The notes: generated by a model from the sequence alone, not told the origin. Positions 25,878 to 35,167 are shown, counted from the stretch's first letter. The stretch: 54,374 nt of DNA from Pseudomonas sp. UBA2684 (GCA_002354655.1 DELY01000054.1:1-54374), one strand, 5' to 3'. Program-made: numbers and translations.

Positions 25878-27938
25878 TTAGAAGTCCTTGCACAACCGCA
25901 ATGCGTCATAGATCGCCGCGTGAGTGTTGCGCTGGGCCACGCAGTCGCCGATGCGGAACAGCAAGTAACCGTCGCCGGCCTGCGACAGGCACGGCTGCGG
26001 CTTGATCGCGAACAGCGCTTCGACGTCGATCTGACCTTTGTTGCGCGAGCCTTCCTTGAGCGCGTAGTAGAGGCTTTCGTCCGGGCGTACGCCGTTCTCC
26101 ACCACCACCTGGTCGACCACCCGCTCCTCCTTGGCGCCGGTGTATTCGTTCTCCAGCACCGCCACCAGCTTGTCGCCCTCGCGGTAGACCTTTTCCAGCA
26201 TCAGGTCGCCGGTCATGATCACTTCCTTGGGGTACAGGCTGCGGTAATAGGTGGGGAAGCTGGTGCCGCCGATGGCCACGCCCGGCTTGATATCGTCGGT
26301 AACGATCTCCACCTTGGCGCCTTTTTCGGCGATAAAGTCGGCTACCGACATGCCGGTGAATTCGCAGATGGTGTCGTACACCAGCACGTTGTTGCCTGGC
26401 GCGACCGTGCCGTCGAGGATGTCCCAGCTGCTCACCACCAACCCTTCGGCGGCGCCCCAGTGTTCGTTCTGTTCGATGAACGGATGGCCGCCGTTGGCCA
26501 GCACCACGATATCCGGGCGCAGGTCCATGATGCTCGCGACGTCCGCGCCGGTGCCCAGGCGCAAATCGACGCCGAGGCGGGCGATCTCCAGTTGGAACCA
26601 ACGGGTGATGCCGGCCATCTGGTCGCGCTGCGGCGCCTTGGCCGCCAGACTGATCTGCCCGCCGAGGCTGTCTTTCTTTTCAAACAGGGTCACGTCATGG
26701 CCACGCTCGGCCGCCACGCGCGCCGCTTCCATGCCGGCTGGGCCACCGCCAACGATCACCACCTTGCGCTTCGGCCCATTGGTTTTTTCGATGATGTGCG
26801 GCAGGCCCATGTACTCGCGGGAAGTCGCGGCGTTCTGGATGCACAGCACGTCGAGGCCCTGGTACTGGCGGTCGATGCAGTAGTTTGCGCCGACGCACTG
26901 CTTGATCTGGTCGACTTGGCCCATCTTGATCTTGGCGATCAGGTGCGGGTCGGCGATGTGCGCGCGGGTCATGCCGACCATGTCGACATAGCCGCCTTCC
27001 AAAATCCGCGTGGCCTGGTTCGGGTCCTTGATGTTCTGCGCGTGCAGCACCGGTACCTTGACCACTTCCTTGATCCCGGCGGCCAGATGCAGAAACGGCT
27101 CCGGCGGATAGCTCATGTTCGGGATGACGTTGGCCAGGGTGTTGTGGGTGTCGCAGCCCGAGCCGACCACGCCGAGAAAGTCGAGCATGCCGGTGTCGTC
27201 GTAGTACTTGGCGATCTGCTTCATGTCCTCGTGGGACAAACCGTCCGGATGGAACTCGTCGCCGCAGATGCGCATGCCCACGCAGAAGTCGTCACCGACC
27301 TCGGCGCGCACGGCTTTGAGCACTTCCAGGCCGAACTTCATGCGGCCTTCGAAACTGCCGCCCCATTCGTCGGTGCGCTTGTTCACCCGTGGCGACCAGA
27401 ACTGGTCGATCATGTGCTGGTGCACGGCGGACAGTTCGACGCCGTCCAGGCCGCCTTCTTTCGCGCGGCGCGCGGCCTGGGCGTAGTTGCCAATCACCCG
27501 CCAGATTTCCTCGACCTCGATGGTCTTGCAGGTGGCGCGGTGCACCGGCTCGCGGATGCCGGACGGCGACATCAGGGTCGGCCAGTTGAAGCCGTCCCAG
27601 CGCGAGCGACGGCCCATATGGGTAATCTGGATCATGATCTTGGCGCCGTGCTTGTGCATGGCGTCGGCGAGGTTCTGGAAGTGCGGGATGATCCGGTCGG
27701 TGGACAGGTTGACCGAACTCCACCACTCCTGCGGGCTGTCGATGGCCACCACCGAGGAGCCGCCGCAGATCGCCAGGCCGATGCCGCCCTTGGCCTTCTC
27801 TTCGTAATACTGCACGTAACGCTCGGTGGTCATGCCGCCGTCGGTGGCATACACCTCGGCGTGCGCGGTGCTGAGCACACGGTTGCGGATGGTCAGCTTG
27901 CCGATCTGGATCGGCTGGAACATTGCTTCGAAAGCCAT
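25878..27938 (-). CDS. dgcA: Dimethylglycine demethylase subunit DgcA (Old Yellow Enzyme type flavoprotein)
   Basis: A 686-residue enzyme that removes a methyl group from dimethylglycine to give sarcosine. N-terminal OYE/TMADH-like FMN barrel (1-about 340, FQPIQIGKLTIRNRVLSTAHAE, THMGRRSRWDG, GGLDGVELSAVHQHMIDQF). A cluster-binding segment follows with C348, C354 and C366, but the position of the second cysteine of trimethylamine dehydrogenase is Ala351 (QCVGANYC). The C-terminal half has a pyridine-nucleotide/FAD type fold, VVIVGGGPAGMEAARVAAERG near 395. Follows the DUF5943 gene with a 97-base REP-filled gap. Confidence 0.94.
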   Translation of the reverse strand: MAFEAMFQPIQIGKLTIRNRVLSTAHAEVYATDGGMTTERYVQYYEEKAKGGIGLAICGGSSVVAIDSPQEWWSSVNLSTDRIIPHFQNLADAMHKHGAKIMIQITHMGRRSRWDGFNWPTLMSPSGIREPVHRATCKTIEVEEIWRVIGNYAQAARRAKEGGLDGVELSAVHQHMIDQFWSPRVNKRTDEWGGSFEGRMKFGLEVLKAVRAEVGDDFCVGMRICGDEFHPDGLSHEDMKQIAKYYDDTGMLDFLGVVGSGCDTHNTLANVIPNMSYPPEPFLHLAAGIKEVVKVPVLHAQNIKDPNQATRILEGGYVDMVGMTRAHIADPHLIAKIKMGQVDQIKQCVGANYCIDRQYQGLDVLCIQNAATSREYMGLPHIIEKTNGPKRKVVIVGGGPAGMEAARVAAERGHDVTLFEKKDSLGGQISLAAKAPQRDQMAGITRWFQLEIARLGVDLRLGTGADVASIMDLRPDIVVLANGGHPFIEQNEHWGAAEGLVVSSWDILDGTVAPGNNVLVYDTICEFTGMSVADFIAEKGAKVEIVTDDIKPGVAIGGTSFPTYYRSLYPKEVIMTGDLMLEKVYREGDKLVAVLENEYTGAKEERVVDQVVVENGVRPDESLYYALKEGSRNKGQIDVEALFAIKPQPCLSQAGDGYLLFRIGDCVAQRNTHAAIYDALRLCKDF

Positions 27939-27964
27939 TACGGCATCCTCACGGAACTAAGGAT

Positions 27965-28024
27965 TGTGGGAGGCGCTTTAGCGGCGATAGCGGTAGGCCA
28001 GTCGCGGCTAAAGCCCCTCCCACA
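27965..28024. repeat. REP pair, DUF5943-dgcA gap
   Basis: TGTGGGAGGCGCTTTAGCGGCGA and GTCGCGGCTAAAGCCCCTCCCACA; one arm has two compensating-type changes. Same class as 25801. Confidence 0.85.
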
Positions 28025-28035
28025 CAGGATTGTCT

Positions 28036-28566
28036 TTAGCGTGGCTTAACCACAAACAGGCCATCGTCGTGGCCTGCTTCGGAGCCGCCATAGACCTGCT
28101 CGGCCACGGTGCGCAATTGGCTGCCCTGGGCCTGGAGAATCTGGTCCATGGCGCCGGCGAACCAGCCGGTGAACATGTAGTCGACCTTGCGCCCGCACTT
28201 GCCGTAGACGTAGACAAAGGCCGAGTGCTTGAGCTTCACCGACGCAGTGCCGGCGGCCAGATCGATGGCTTCGATTTCGAACAGCCCCCAACCGCGTTGC
28301 GACAGGCGCTTCATATAGTGTTCGAACACCGCCACGCCTTGCAGACCGTGGCACTCGGCCTCTTTCTCGCACCAGTGCCAGGCGGATTTGTAGCCGGCCT
28401 TGTAGAGAATTTCGGCGTAGGCGTCGGCGCCCAGGACTTCCTCGATGCCGATGTGGTTGTTGACGAAAAAGTGCCGTGGCACGTAGAGCATCGGCAGGGC
28501 GTCGGTGGTCCAGACGCCAGTTTCGTCGTCGACCTGGATAGGCATTTCGGGTGCGTGGGTGGCCAT
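28036..28566 (-). CDS. DUF5943-type protein of the dgc operon
   Basis: A 176-residue soluble protein starting MATHAPEMPIQVDD. The middle has FVNNHIGIEEVLGADAYAEILYKAGYKSAWHWCEKEAECHG and a C-terminal GKCGRKVDYMFTGWFAGAMDQIL, resembling V4R/4-vinyl-reductase-like small-molecule or tetrapyrrole-binding folds; this resemblance is from memory and weak. It always accompanies dgcA in pseudomonads as far as I know (PA5397 position). Cysteines C in WHWCEKEAECHG and GKCG could bind a metal. Function not established; a partner or folate/formaldehyde-handling accessory of DgcA is one inference. Confidence 0.8.
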   Translation of the reverse strand: MATHAPEMPIQVDDETGVWTTDALPMLYVPRHFFVNNHIGIEEVLGADAYAEILYKAGYKSAWHWCEKEAECHGLQGVAVFEHYMKRLSQRGWGLFEIEAIDLAAGTASVKLKHSAFVYVYGKCGRKVDYMFTGWFAGAMDQILQAQGSQLRTVAEQVYGGSEAGHDDGLFVVKPR

Positions 28567-28757
28567 GTGTTCAGTGCTCCAGAATTCGTTGTCTTACGTA
28601 TTTGAAAGATGCCGATGAATGCCTGTGGAGCCGTAGCGAGCACGCCGAGAGCAAGGAGACCCGCAGCGACAAGCGAGAGCAGTACGCATGTACGGCGAGC
28701 TTGTCGCGAGGACGCGACGCAGTTATCGGTGGGCGCAGTAGGCTCCGGAGGTATTCA

Positions 28758-29735
<978 letters not shown>

Positions 29736-29783
29736 CAGGCTGTCCCCTTTTAGGTGAAAGTCGCGCAGCGACGCCTTCCTGTT

Positions 29784-29828
29784 GCCCTTCCCCCGGCGGG
29801 AGAAGGTGGCGCGGAGCGCCGGATAAGG
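29784..29828. repeat. CCCTTCCCCCGGCGGGAGAAGG-type repeat
   Basis: CCTTCCCCCGGCGGGAGAAGG forms a short hairpin followed by TGGCGCGGAGCGCCGGATAAGGGA. Related in style to the CCCCTCTCCC repeats at 44669-44739; a common Pseudomonas intergenic motif. Confidence 0.6.
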
Positions 29829-29960
29829 GAGGCGGGCATGCCGCGTAGGTGTCTATAAGCTGGGGTGCCTCTTACGGCATGCCCGTTAGCTGGTATCGCC
29901 AAACCCGGTGTTGGCGCTTTGGAGTGAGCATATCCCTGGGGGGCAGGGCGACCCGGTGCA

Positions 29961-29989
29961 AAAGCGACCGGGGTATTGCCGAAAGCGTC
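29961..29989 (-). promoter_or_regulatory. Candidate AraC-family (GbdR) tandem site upstream of the dgc operon
   Basis: On the minus strand GACGCTTT and GTCGCTTT occur exactly 21 bases apart (plus-strand AAAGCGAC at 29961-29968 and AAAGCGTC at 29982-29989). Two direct half-sites at two helical turns are characteristic of AraC-family activators. The core matches the repeat upstream of caiX. It lies about 225 bases before the first gene of the operon, rather far, so a long leader is implied. Confidence 0.45.
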
Positions 29990-30032
29990 AAGCCTTGGTC
30001 GCGAACGGATAAGCCGTCGGCAGCGCCGGCCG

Positions 30033-30114
30033 CTGTAGCAGCCAGCTTGCTGGCGATGCGCTTGCAGGATGGCTGATCGCCAGCAAGCACTGGGCGTCCC
30101 CCTGGCTTCTACAG
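30033..30114. repeat. CTGTAG...CTACAG REP pair between cdhR and the dgc operon
   Basis: CTGTAGCAGCCAGCTTGCTGG at the left and CCTGGCTTCTACAG at the right, with GATCGCCAGCAAGC in between. Same class as the simple hairpin at 48157-48186. Confidence 0.65.
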
Positions 30115-30126
30115 GTCAGTGCGCGC

Positions 30127-31080
30127 TCAGGCGCTGGCCGTCGAGTGCTCGTGGCGGTCCTGGCTGGGACAGGTGGCGAAGCGCGCGCGGTAGCAGCGGG
30201 AGAAATACGACGAGGACTCGAAACCACAGGCCACGCCGACCTCCAGCACGCTCATATCGGTCTGGCGCAGCAGCTGGCGGGCCTTGTCCAGGCGCAGTGC
30301 CAGGTAGAAGTTCGATGGCGTTTCGTTCAGGTGCTGGCGGAACAGGCGCTCCAGCTGGCGCGGTGTGACGCGGATCAGTTCGGCCAACTGCTGGGAGCTG
30401 AGCGGCTGTTCACTCTGGCGTTCCATCTCGCCGATCACCTGCACCAGTTTCTTGTTGTGCACCGCGTAGCGGCTGGCGATCTGCATGCGCTGGTGGTCCT
30501 GGCGCGAGCGGATGCGGCCGAGCACGAATTGCTCGGACACCGCGACCGCCAGAGCTTCGCCGTGGTCGCGGCCGATCAGCGTGAGCATCAGGTCGAGGCT
30601 GGCGGTGCCACCGGCGCTGGTGATGCGCCGGTCGTCGATCTCGAACAGCTCCTGGGTCGCGCCCAGGCGCGGGTAGCGTTCCTGGAAGGCCTCAATGGCT
30701 TCCCAATGCAGGGTCAGGCGTTGCCCGGCGAACAACCCGGCTTCGGCGAGGACGAAGCTGCCGGTGTCGATGGCGCCGAGCAGCACGCCTTCCCGCTCGA
30801 TCCGGTGCAGCCAGTGCGCCAGGCGCGCGTCGAAACTGGCCAGCGGCTCGAAACCGGCCACCACGAACAGCGTGTCGCCCGCCGCCGGCACATCCAGGGC
30901 GCCGTCGACGTTCAGCGACATGCCGTTGCTGCCCGCCACTGCCGCGCCGTCCAGGCTGAGCAGGCGCCAGCGGTACAGTTCGCCGCGAAAGCGATTGGCC
31001 ACGCGCAGCGGCTCGATGGCCGACATCAGGCCCATCATGGAAAAACCGGGGAGCAGGAGAAACCACAGGGTCTGAGGCAT
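30127..31080 (-). CDS. cdhR: CdhR, AraC-family regulator of carnitine catabolism
   Basis: A 317-residue regulator with a PfpI/DJ-1-like N-terminal domain (LWFLLLPGFSMMGLMSAIEPLRVAN, IDTGSFVLAEAGLFAG) and a C-terminal AraC helix-turn-helix pair (SSQQLAELIRVTPRQLERLFR, MSVLEVGVACGFESSSYFSR). Paralogous to GbdR. The start MPQTLWF is chosen; 16 additional upstream codons are possible but lack support. Divergent from caiX, the operon it activates in P. aeruginosa in response to carnitine. Confidence 0.9.
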   Translation of the reverse strand: MPQTLWFLLLPGFSMMGLMSAIEPLRVANRFRGELYRWRLLSLDGAAVAGSNGMSLNVDGALDVPAAGDTLFVVAGFEPLASFDARLAHWLHRIEREGVLLGAIDTGSFVLAEAGLFAGQRLTLHWEAIEAFQERYPRLGATQELFEIDDRRITSAGGTASLDLMLTLIGRDHGEALAVAVSEQFVLGRIRSRQDHQRMQIASRYAVHNKKLVQVIGEMERQSEQPLSSQQLAELIRVTPRQLERLFRQHLNETPSNFYLALRLDKARQLLRQTDMSVLEVGVACGFESSSYFSRCYRARFATCPSQDRHEHSTASA

Positions 31081-31157
31081 GGTTGCATTCCGCGGGCGCT
31101 GGGAATGGTTAATAAAGGCTATGTCCAAATTAGGTGTTGCAGGAGAAGCCGCGCTTT

Positions 31158-31226
31158 TGTGGGAGCGGATTTATCCGCGAAAAACTTCGGAAGCTGAAGA
31201 TATTTCGTGGCTAAAGCCGCTCCCAC
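31158..31226. repeat. REP pair, GTGGGAGCGG class
   Basis: TGTGGGAGCGGATTTATCCGCGA at the left and TCGTGGCTAAAGCCGCTCCCAC at the right, inverted to each other with changed inner stems. A truncated copy of the same class lies at the right end of the window (54348). Confidence 0.75.
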
Positions 31227-31265
31227 GAGGCGGCGGACCGCATCAACAAAAGTGGTGCCTGCAAT

Positions 31266-31339
31266 CTCGTAGGCGCTGGCCATGCCCGCGACCTAGGGTA
31301 GGCGCCGCCAATTTCGCGGCCATGGGCCGCTCCTACGAG
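31266..31339. repeat. CTCGTAGG...CCTACGAG inverted-repeat element
   Basis: Left CTCGTAGGCGCTGGCCATG, right CATGGGCCGCTCCTACGAG. A further REP-like class immediately after the preceding pair. Confidence 0.65.
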
Positions 31340-31399
31340 GTGGTGCGGCAGCGCGCCACTTACCCTACTACACGGCAGGCGAGGCGCAGGTGCAAGCAA

Positions 31400-31431
31400 G
31401 GTGGTCGCTTCTGTTCAACAGGTAGTCGCTT
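31400..31431 (+). promoter_or_regulatory. Candidate CdhR operator: 21-bp tandem direct repeat upstream of caiX
   Basis: GGTGGTCGCTT (31400-31410) and GGTAGTCGCTT (31421-31431) are direct repeats exactly 21 bases apart; the similarity extends to a GTTC at the end of each half. Such tandem half-sites at two helical turns are typical for AraC-family activators, and the divergent gene encodes one. The site ends 162 bases before the caiX start. Confidence 0.55.
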
Positions 31432-31593
31432 TAGTTCGTTTTTTGCCCAGCTGCGCTACGTACTGTGAGCACATCGGGCGCAGTGAATCCCGAGCACGGA
31501 GGAGTCGAAAGGCTCTTGCACAACAACAGACGGGCCAGCGAAAACCAGATTTTCAAGAGGCCCGATAAACCGTACCGCTGTAGGGGAGCATCA

Positions 31594-32535
31594 ATGAACC
31601 GTCTCAACGCACTTGCCGCTTGCTCTTTACTCACCCTGTTCAGTGCCTCACTGCTGGCCGCCGACGACGCCAGTTGCCAGAAAATCCGCATCGGCGCGGT
31701 CGGCTGGACCGATGTGGTCGCCACCACCGCCGTGGCCAGCGAGCTGCTCGGTGACCTGGGCTACACCACCAGCCAGACCCAGGCCTCGCAGCAAATCATC
31801 TTCGCCGGCATCCAGAAGCAACAGATCGACGTGTTTCTCGGCTACTGGAAGCCGATCATGGACGACAACATCAAACCGTTCCTCGCCAGCGGCGCGGTCA
31901 AGGTCGCCGCCGAGCCGTCGCTGGACGACGCCATCGCGGTGCTCGCGGTGCCGACCTATACCGCCGAGGCGGGATTGAAGACGTTCGCCGATATCGCCGC
32001 GTTCAAGGCGCAGTTGGACGGCAAGATCTACGGCATCGAATCCGGCTCCGGCGCCAATACGGCGATCCAGAAGATGATCGACAGCAACCAGTTCGGTCTC
32101 GGCGAGTTCAAGCTGATCGAGTCCAGCGAGGCGGCCATGCTCACCGCGGTCAACCGCGCGGTGAAGGCCAACAAGCCGGTGCTGTTCTTCGGCTGGAAAC
32201 CGCACCCGATGAATATCCAGATGCCGATCACCTACCTGACCGGCAGCCAGAACGTGTTCGGCCCGAATGACGGCGCCGCCACCGTGTCCACCGTCACCGC
32301 GCCGGACTTCGCCCAGCGCTGCCCGAACGCCGACCGCCTGCTCACCAGCCTGCGCTTCACCAGTGCCCAGGAAGCCGAGCTGATGCAGCCGATCATGCAG
32401 CGCGAGGCGCCGGCCAAGGTCGCCCGCGCCTGGCTCAAGGCCAACCCCGCGGTGGTCAAGACCTGGCTGGCCGGAGTCACCAGCTTCGACGGCAAGCATG
32501 CCGCCGAAGGCGTTATCGCCGGCCTGGGCAACTGA
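31594..32535 (+). CDS. caiX: Carnitine ABC transporter substrate-binding protein CaiX
   Basis: A 313-residue periplasmic receptor homologous to CbcX. The start [13 protein letters not shown] follows GGGGAG; a 43-codon open extension upstream is not coding. Signal peptide about 1-22. Aromatic box positions: W38 ([12 protein letters not shown]), W85 ([10 protein letters not shown]), Y122 ([10 protein letters not shown]), W201 ([10 protein letters not shown]). First gene of caiX-cdhC-cdhA-cdhB, divergent from cdhR. Carnitine specificity is inferred from the operon. A stable hairpin separates it from cdhC. Confidence 0.92.
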   Translation: MNRLNALAACSLLTLFSASLLAADDASCQKIRIGAVGWTDVVATTAVASELLGDLGYTTSQTQASQQIIFAGIQKQQIDVFLGYWKPIMDDNIKPFLASGAVKVAAEPSLDDAIAVLAVPTYTAEAGLKTFADIAAFKAQLDGKIYGIESGSGANTAIQKMIDSNQFGLGEFKLIESSEAAMLTAVNRAVKANKPVLFFGWKPHPMNIQMPITYLTGSQNVFGPNDGAATVSTVTAPDFAQRCPNADRLLTSLRFTSAQEAELMQPIMQREAPAKVARAWLKANPAVVKTWLAGVTSFDGKHAAEGVIAGLGN

Positions 32536-32575
32536 GCTCCAGCCAGCCTGCGTGGAATAAATTCAATCACCCCTG

Positions 32576-32597
32576 CCTGCGCGGTTCGCCGCGCAGG
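32576..32597 (+). terminator. TTCG-tetraloop hairpin between caiX and cdhC
   Basis: CCTGCGCGG-TTCG-CCGCGCAGG, a perfect 9-bp stem closed by a stable tetraloop. No T-run follows, so it is more likely a partial attenuator or 3'-end stabiliser giving more receptor than enzyme, a common arrangement after binding-protein genes. Confidence 0.6.
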
Positions 32598-32630
32598 GCT
32601 GCAGATCGCCTCGAAGAAGGATGTAAAACC

Positions 32631-33518
32631 GTGAACTACGAAGTCATCGTCACCTGTGCGGTGACCGGTGCCGGCGATACCGTCGGCAAGCACCCGGCCA
32701 TTCCCGTCACCCCGAAACAGATCGCCGCCGCCGCCATCGAAGCGGCCAAGGCCGGCGCCACGGTCGCCCACTGCCATGTGCGCGACCCGCACACCGGCAA
32801 GCCGAGCCGCGACGTGGCGCTGTACCGCGAGCTGGTCGAACGCATCCGCGAAAGCGACACCGACGTGATCATCAACCTCACCGCCGGCATGGGCGGCGAC
32901 CTGGAAATCGGCCGTGGCGAACAACCGCTGGAATTCGGCGCCGGCACCGACCTGGTTGGCCCGCTGGAGCGGCTCAAGCATGTCGAGGAGCTGCTGCCGG
33001 AAATCTGCACCCTGGATTGCGGCACGCTGAATTTCGGCGACGGCGATTTCATCTACGTCTCCACCCCGGCGCAGCTGCGTGCCGGCGCCAAGCGCATCAG
33101 CGAGTTGGGGGTGAAGGCCGAGCTGGAAATCTTCGACACCGGCCATCTGTGGTTCGCCAAGCAGATGCTCAAGGAAGGCCTGCTCGACGACCCGTTGTTC
33201 CAGATCTGCCTGGGCATCCCCTGGGGCGCGCCGGCCGACACCACCACCATGAAGGCCATGGCCGACAACCTGCCGGCCGGCGCCACCTGGGCCGGTTTCG
33301 GCATCGGCCGCGCGCAAATGCCGATGGTCGCCCAGGCCATGCTGCTCGGCGGCAACGTGCGGGTTGGCCTGGAAGACAACATCTGGCTGGACCGCGGCGT
33401 GCACGCCAGCAATGGCCAGTTGGTCGAGCGCGCCGTCGAGATCATCGAGCGCATGGGCGGTCGCGCGCTAAGCCCGGCCGAGGGCCGCGCAAAGATGGGC
33501 CTTAAGCGTCGCGGCTGA
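32631..33518 (+). CDS. cdhC: 3-Dehydrocarnitine cleavage enzyme (BKACE/DUF849 family)
   Basis: A 295-residue beta-keto acid cleavage enzyme. In the carnitine pathway it transfers the quaternary-amine moiety of 3-dehydrocarnitine to acetyl-CoA, giving betainyl-CoA and acetoacetate. GTG start after GAAGGATG. Zinc and substrate motifs: [17 protein letters not shown] (about 45-61), [30 protein letters not shown]. Normal family length. The last three codons and the TGA stop overlap the beginning of a REP palindrome, so the natural C-terminus seems to have been rewritten by the repeat. Confidence 0.93.
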   Translation: MNYEVIVTCAVTGAGDTVGKHPAIPVTPKQIAAAAIEAAKAGATVAHCHVRDPHTGKPSRDVALYRELVERIRESDTDVIINLTAGMGGDLEIGRGEQPLEFGAGTDLVGPLERLKHVEELLPEICTLDCGTLNFGDGDFIYVSTPAQLRAGAKRISELGVKAELEIFDTGHLWFAKQMLKEGLLDDPLFQICLGIPWGAPADTTTMKAMADNLPAGATWAGFGIGRAQMPMVAQAMLLGGNVRVGLEDNIWLDRGVHASNGQLVERAVEIIERMGGRALSPAEGRAKMGLKRRG

Positions 33519-33580
33519 AGCCTCTCCCACATGCGTGCGCAGGACTGGATAGCCGGTCCGTGGGAGGGGCTTCAGCCGCG
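33508..33580. repeat. REP pair in the cdhC-cdhA gap, overlapping the cdhC stop
   Basis: GTCGCGGCTGAAGCCTCTCCCAC begins inside the last cdhC codons; its inverted partner CGTGGGAGGGGCTTCAGCCGCG ends about 33580. Arms are in tail-to-tail order compared with 25801. Confidence 0.85.
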
Positions 33581-33665
33581 CCGAACCGCCCCCGGCCCCT
33601 CCCGTAGTCACCCCCCGAATTAGCACCCCCGGATTGCCTCCGGGCTCTCTCATGCAGGAGTCACC

Positions 33666-34631
33666 ATGACCTTTGTCACCGACATCAAAACCTTCGCCGC
33701 CCTCGGCACCGGCGTGATCGGCGCCGGCTGGATCGCCCGCGCCCTGGCCCACGGCCTCGACGTGATCGCCTGGGACCCGGCGCCCGGCGCCGAAGCCGCC
33801 TTGCGTGCGCGCATCGCCAATGCCTGGCCGGCTCTGGAGCAACAAGGTCTGGCGCGCGGCGCGGCGCAGGAGCGCCTGCGCTTCGTCGTAAGCATCGAGG
33901 AATGCGTGGAGCACGCCGACTTTATCCAGGAAAGCGCGCCGGAACGCCTCGACCTGAAACTCGACCTGCACGCCAAGATCAGCGCCGCGGCGCGGCCGAA
34001 TGTGCTGATCGGCTCCAGCACCTCCGGTCTGCTGCCCAGCGAGTTCTACGCCGACGCCGTGCACCCCGAGCGCTGTGTGGTCGGCCATCCGTTCAACCCG
34101 GTGTACCTGCTGCCGCTGGTGGAAGTGGTCGGCGGCGAGAAGACCGCGCCGCAAGCGGTGCAGGCGGCGATTCAGGTGTATGAAGCGCTGGGCATGCGCC
34201 CGTTGCATGTGCGCAAGGAAGTGCCGGGTTTTATCGCCGACCGCCTGCTCGAAGCGCTGTGGCGCGAGGCGCTGCACCTGGTCAACGACGGCGTGGCCAC
34301 TACCGGCGAGATAGACGATGCGATCCGCTTTGGCGCCGGTCTGCGCTGGTCGTTCATGGGCACTTTCCTGACCTATACGCTGGCGGGCGGCGATGCCGGC
34401 ATGCGCCACTTCATGGCGCAGTTCGGCCCGGCCCTGCAACTGCCCTGGACCTACCTGCAAGCGCCGCAACTGACCGACGCGCTGATCGATCAGGTGGTCG
34501 ACGGCACCCGCGCGCAACAGGGCGAGCGCAGCATCGCCGAGCTGGAACGCTACCGCGACGACTGCCTGCTGGCGGTGCTCGGGGCGGTCAAGGCCAGCAA
34601 GGCCAAGCATGGCTTCGCCTTTGCCGAGTAA
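33666..34631 (+). CDS. cdhA: L-carnitine dehydrogenase CdhA
   Basis: A 321-residue NAD-dependent enzyme of the 3-hydroxyacyl-CoA dehydrogenase family oxidising carnitine to 3-dehydrocarnitine. The N-terminal NAD fold shows [16 protein letters not shown] (about 14-29); later [28 protein letters not shown] and [19 protein letters not shown] are characteristic, the His in GHPFNP being catalytic. Length is typical for the bacterial carnitine dehydrogenase. ATG follows AGGAG. The cdhB start is 40 bases downstream. Confidence 0.94.
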   Translation: MTFVTDIKTFAALGTGVIGAGWIARALAHGLDVIAWDPAPGAEAALRARIANAWPALEQQGLARGAAQERLRFVVSIEECVEHADFIQESAPERLDLKLDLHAKISAAARPNVLIGSSTSGLLPSEFYADAVHPERCVVGHPFNPVYLLPLVEVVGGEKTAPQAVQAAIQVYEALGMRPLHVRKEVPGFIADRLLEALWREALHLVNDGVATTGEIDDAIRFGAGLRWSFMGTFLTYTLAGGDAGMRHFMAQFGPALQLPWTYLQAPQLTDALIDQVVDGTRAQQGERSIAELERYRDDCLLAVLGAVKASKAKHGFAFAE

Positions 34632-34671
34632 GCGCCGCGCCATCCGCGTCAAATCAAGGGAAGCCAAAACC

Positions 34672-35139
34672 ATGCCCCTCACCACCTACCGTACCGCCAT
34701 CCAGCCCGAGTGGGTGGACTACAACGGCCACCTGCGCGATGCCTTCTACCTGCTGATTTTCAGCTACGCCACCGACGCGTTGATGGCGCAGATCGGCCTC
34801 GACGAGAGCGGGCGCGCCCGCAGCGGCCACACCCTGTACACCCTGGAATGCCACTTGAACTTCCTCGACGAGGTCAAGCTCGGCAGCGCCGTGGAGGTGC
34901 GCACCCAGGTGCTCGGCCACGACCGCAAGCGCCTGCATATCCACCATGGCCTGTACCGGCCGGGCAGCAGCGCGGCCCTGGCGGAAAGCGAGCAGATGCT
35001 GATGAACATCGACACCCGCACTTCACGCTCGGCGCCATTTGATGAGTCGGTCGCACGCCAGGTGCAGGCCTTGGGCGAGGCGCACCGCGCGCTGCCGGCA
35101 CCAGCCTACGTCGGCCGGGTGATCGGCCTACCGGGGTAA
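34672..35139 (+). CDS. cdhB: Hot-dog thioesterase of carnitine catabolism (betainyl-CoA thioesterase)
   Basis: A 155-residue acyl-CoA thioesterase of the 4HBT/YbgC hot-dog type with the active-site segment EWVDYNGHLRDAFYLLIF (about 12-29). Expected to hydrolyse betainyl-CoA from CdhC to glycine betaine. The start MPLTTYRTAI follows AAGGGAAG; an open extension of 21 codons overlaps cdhA and is rejected. In P. aeruginosa the operon continues with hocS, which is absent here; instead REP-rich DNA follows. Confidence 0.9.
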   Translation: MPLTTYRTAIQPEWVDYNGHLRDAFYLLIFSYATDALMAQIGLDESGRARSGHTLYTLECHLNFLDEVKLGSAVEVRTQVLGHDRKRLHIHHGLYRPGSSAALAESEQMLMNIDTRTSRSAPFDESVARQVQALGEAHRALPAPAYVGRVIGLPG

Positions 35140-35167
35140 CGCGGCACTGGGGATATCTGCCCCTACA

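Larger units (their letters stand above)
31081..31593. other. Divergent cdhR-caiX regulatory region
   Basis: The 513-base gap contains two REP-type pairs on the cdhR side and a tandem 21-bp direct repeat on the caiX side. 31137-31168 (TTGCAGGAGAAGCCGCGCTT and following) is also found, slightly changed, at 40354-40386. Confidence 0.7.

Noticed and set aside
25920-28049. 709-codon plus-strand frame opposite dgcA
   Set aside because: Shadow of dgcA with low-complexity composition and no ribosome-binding site or motif.
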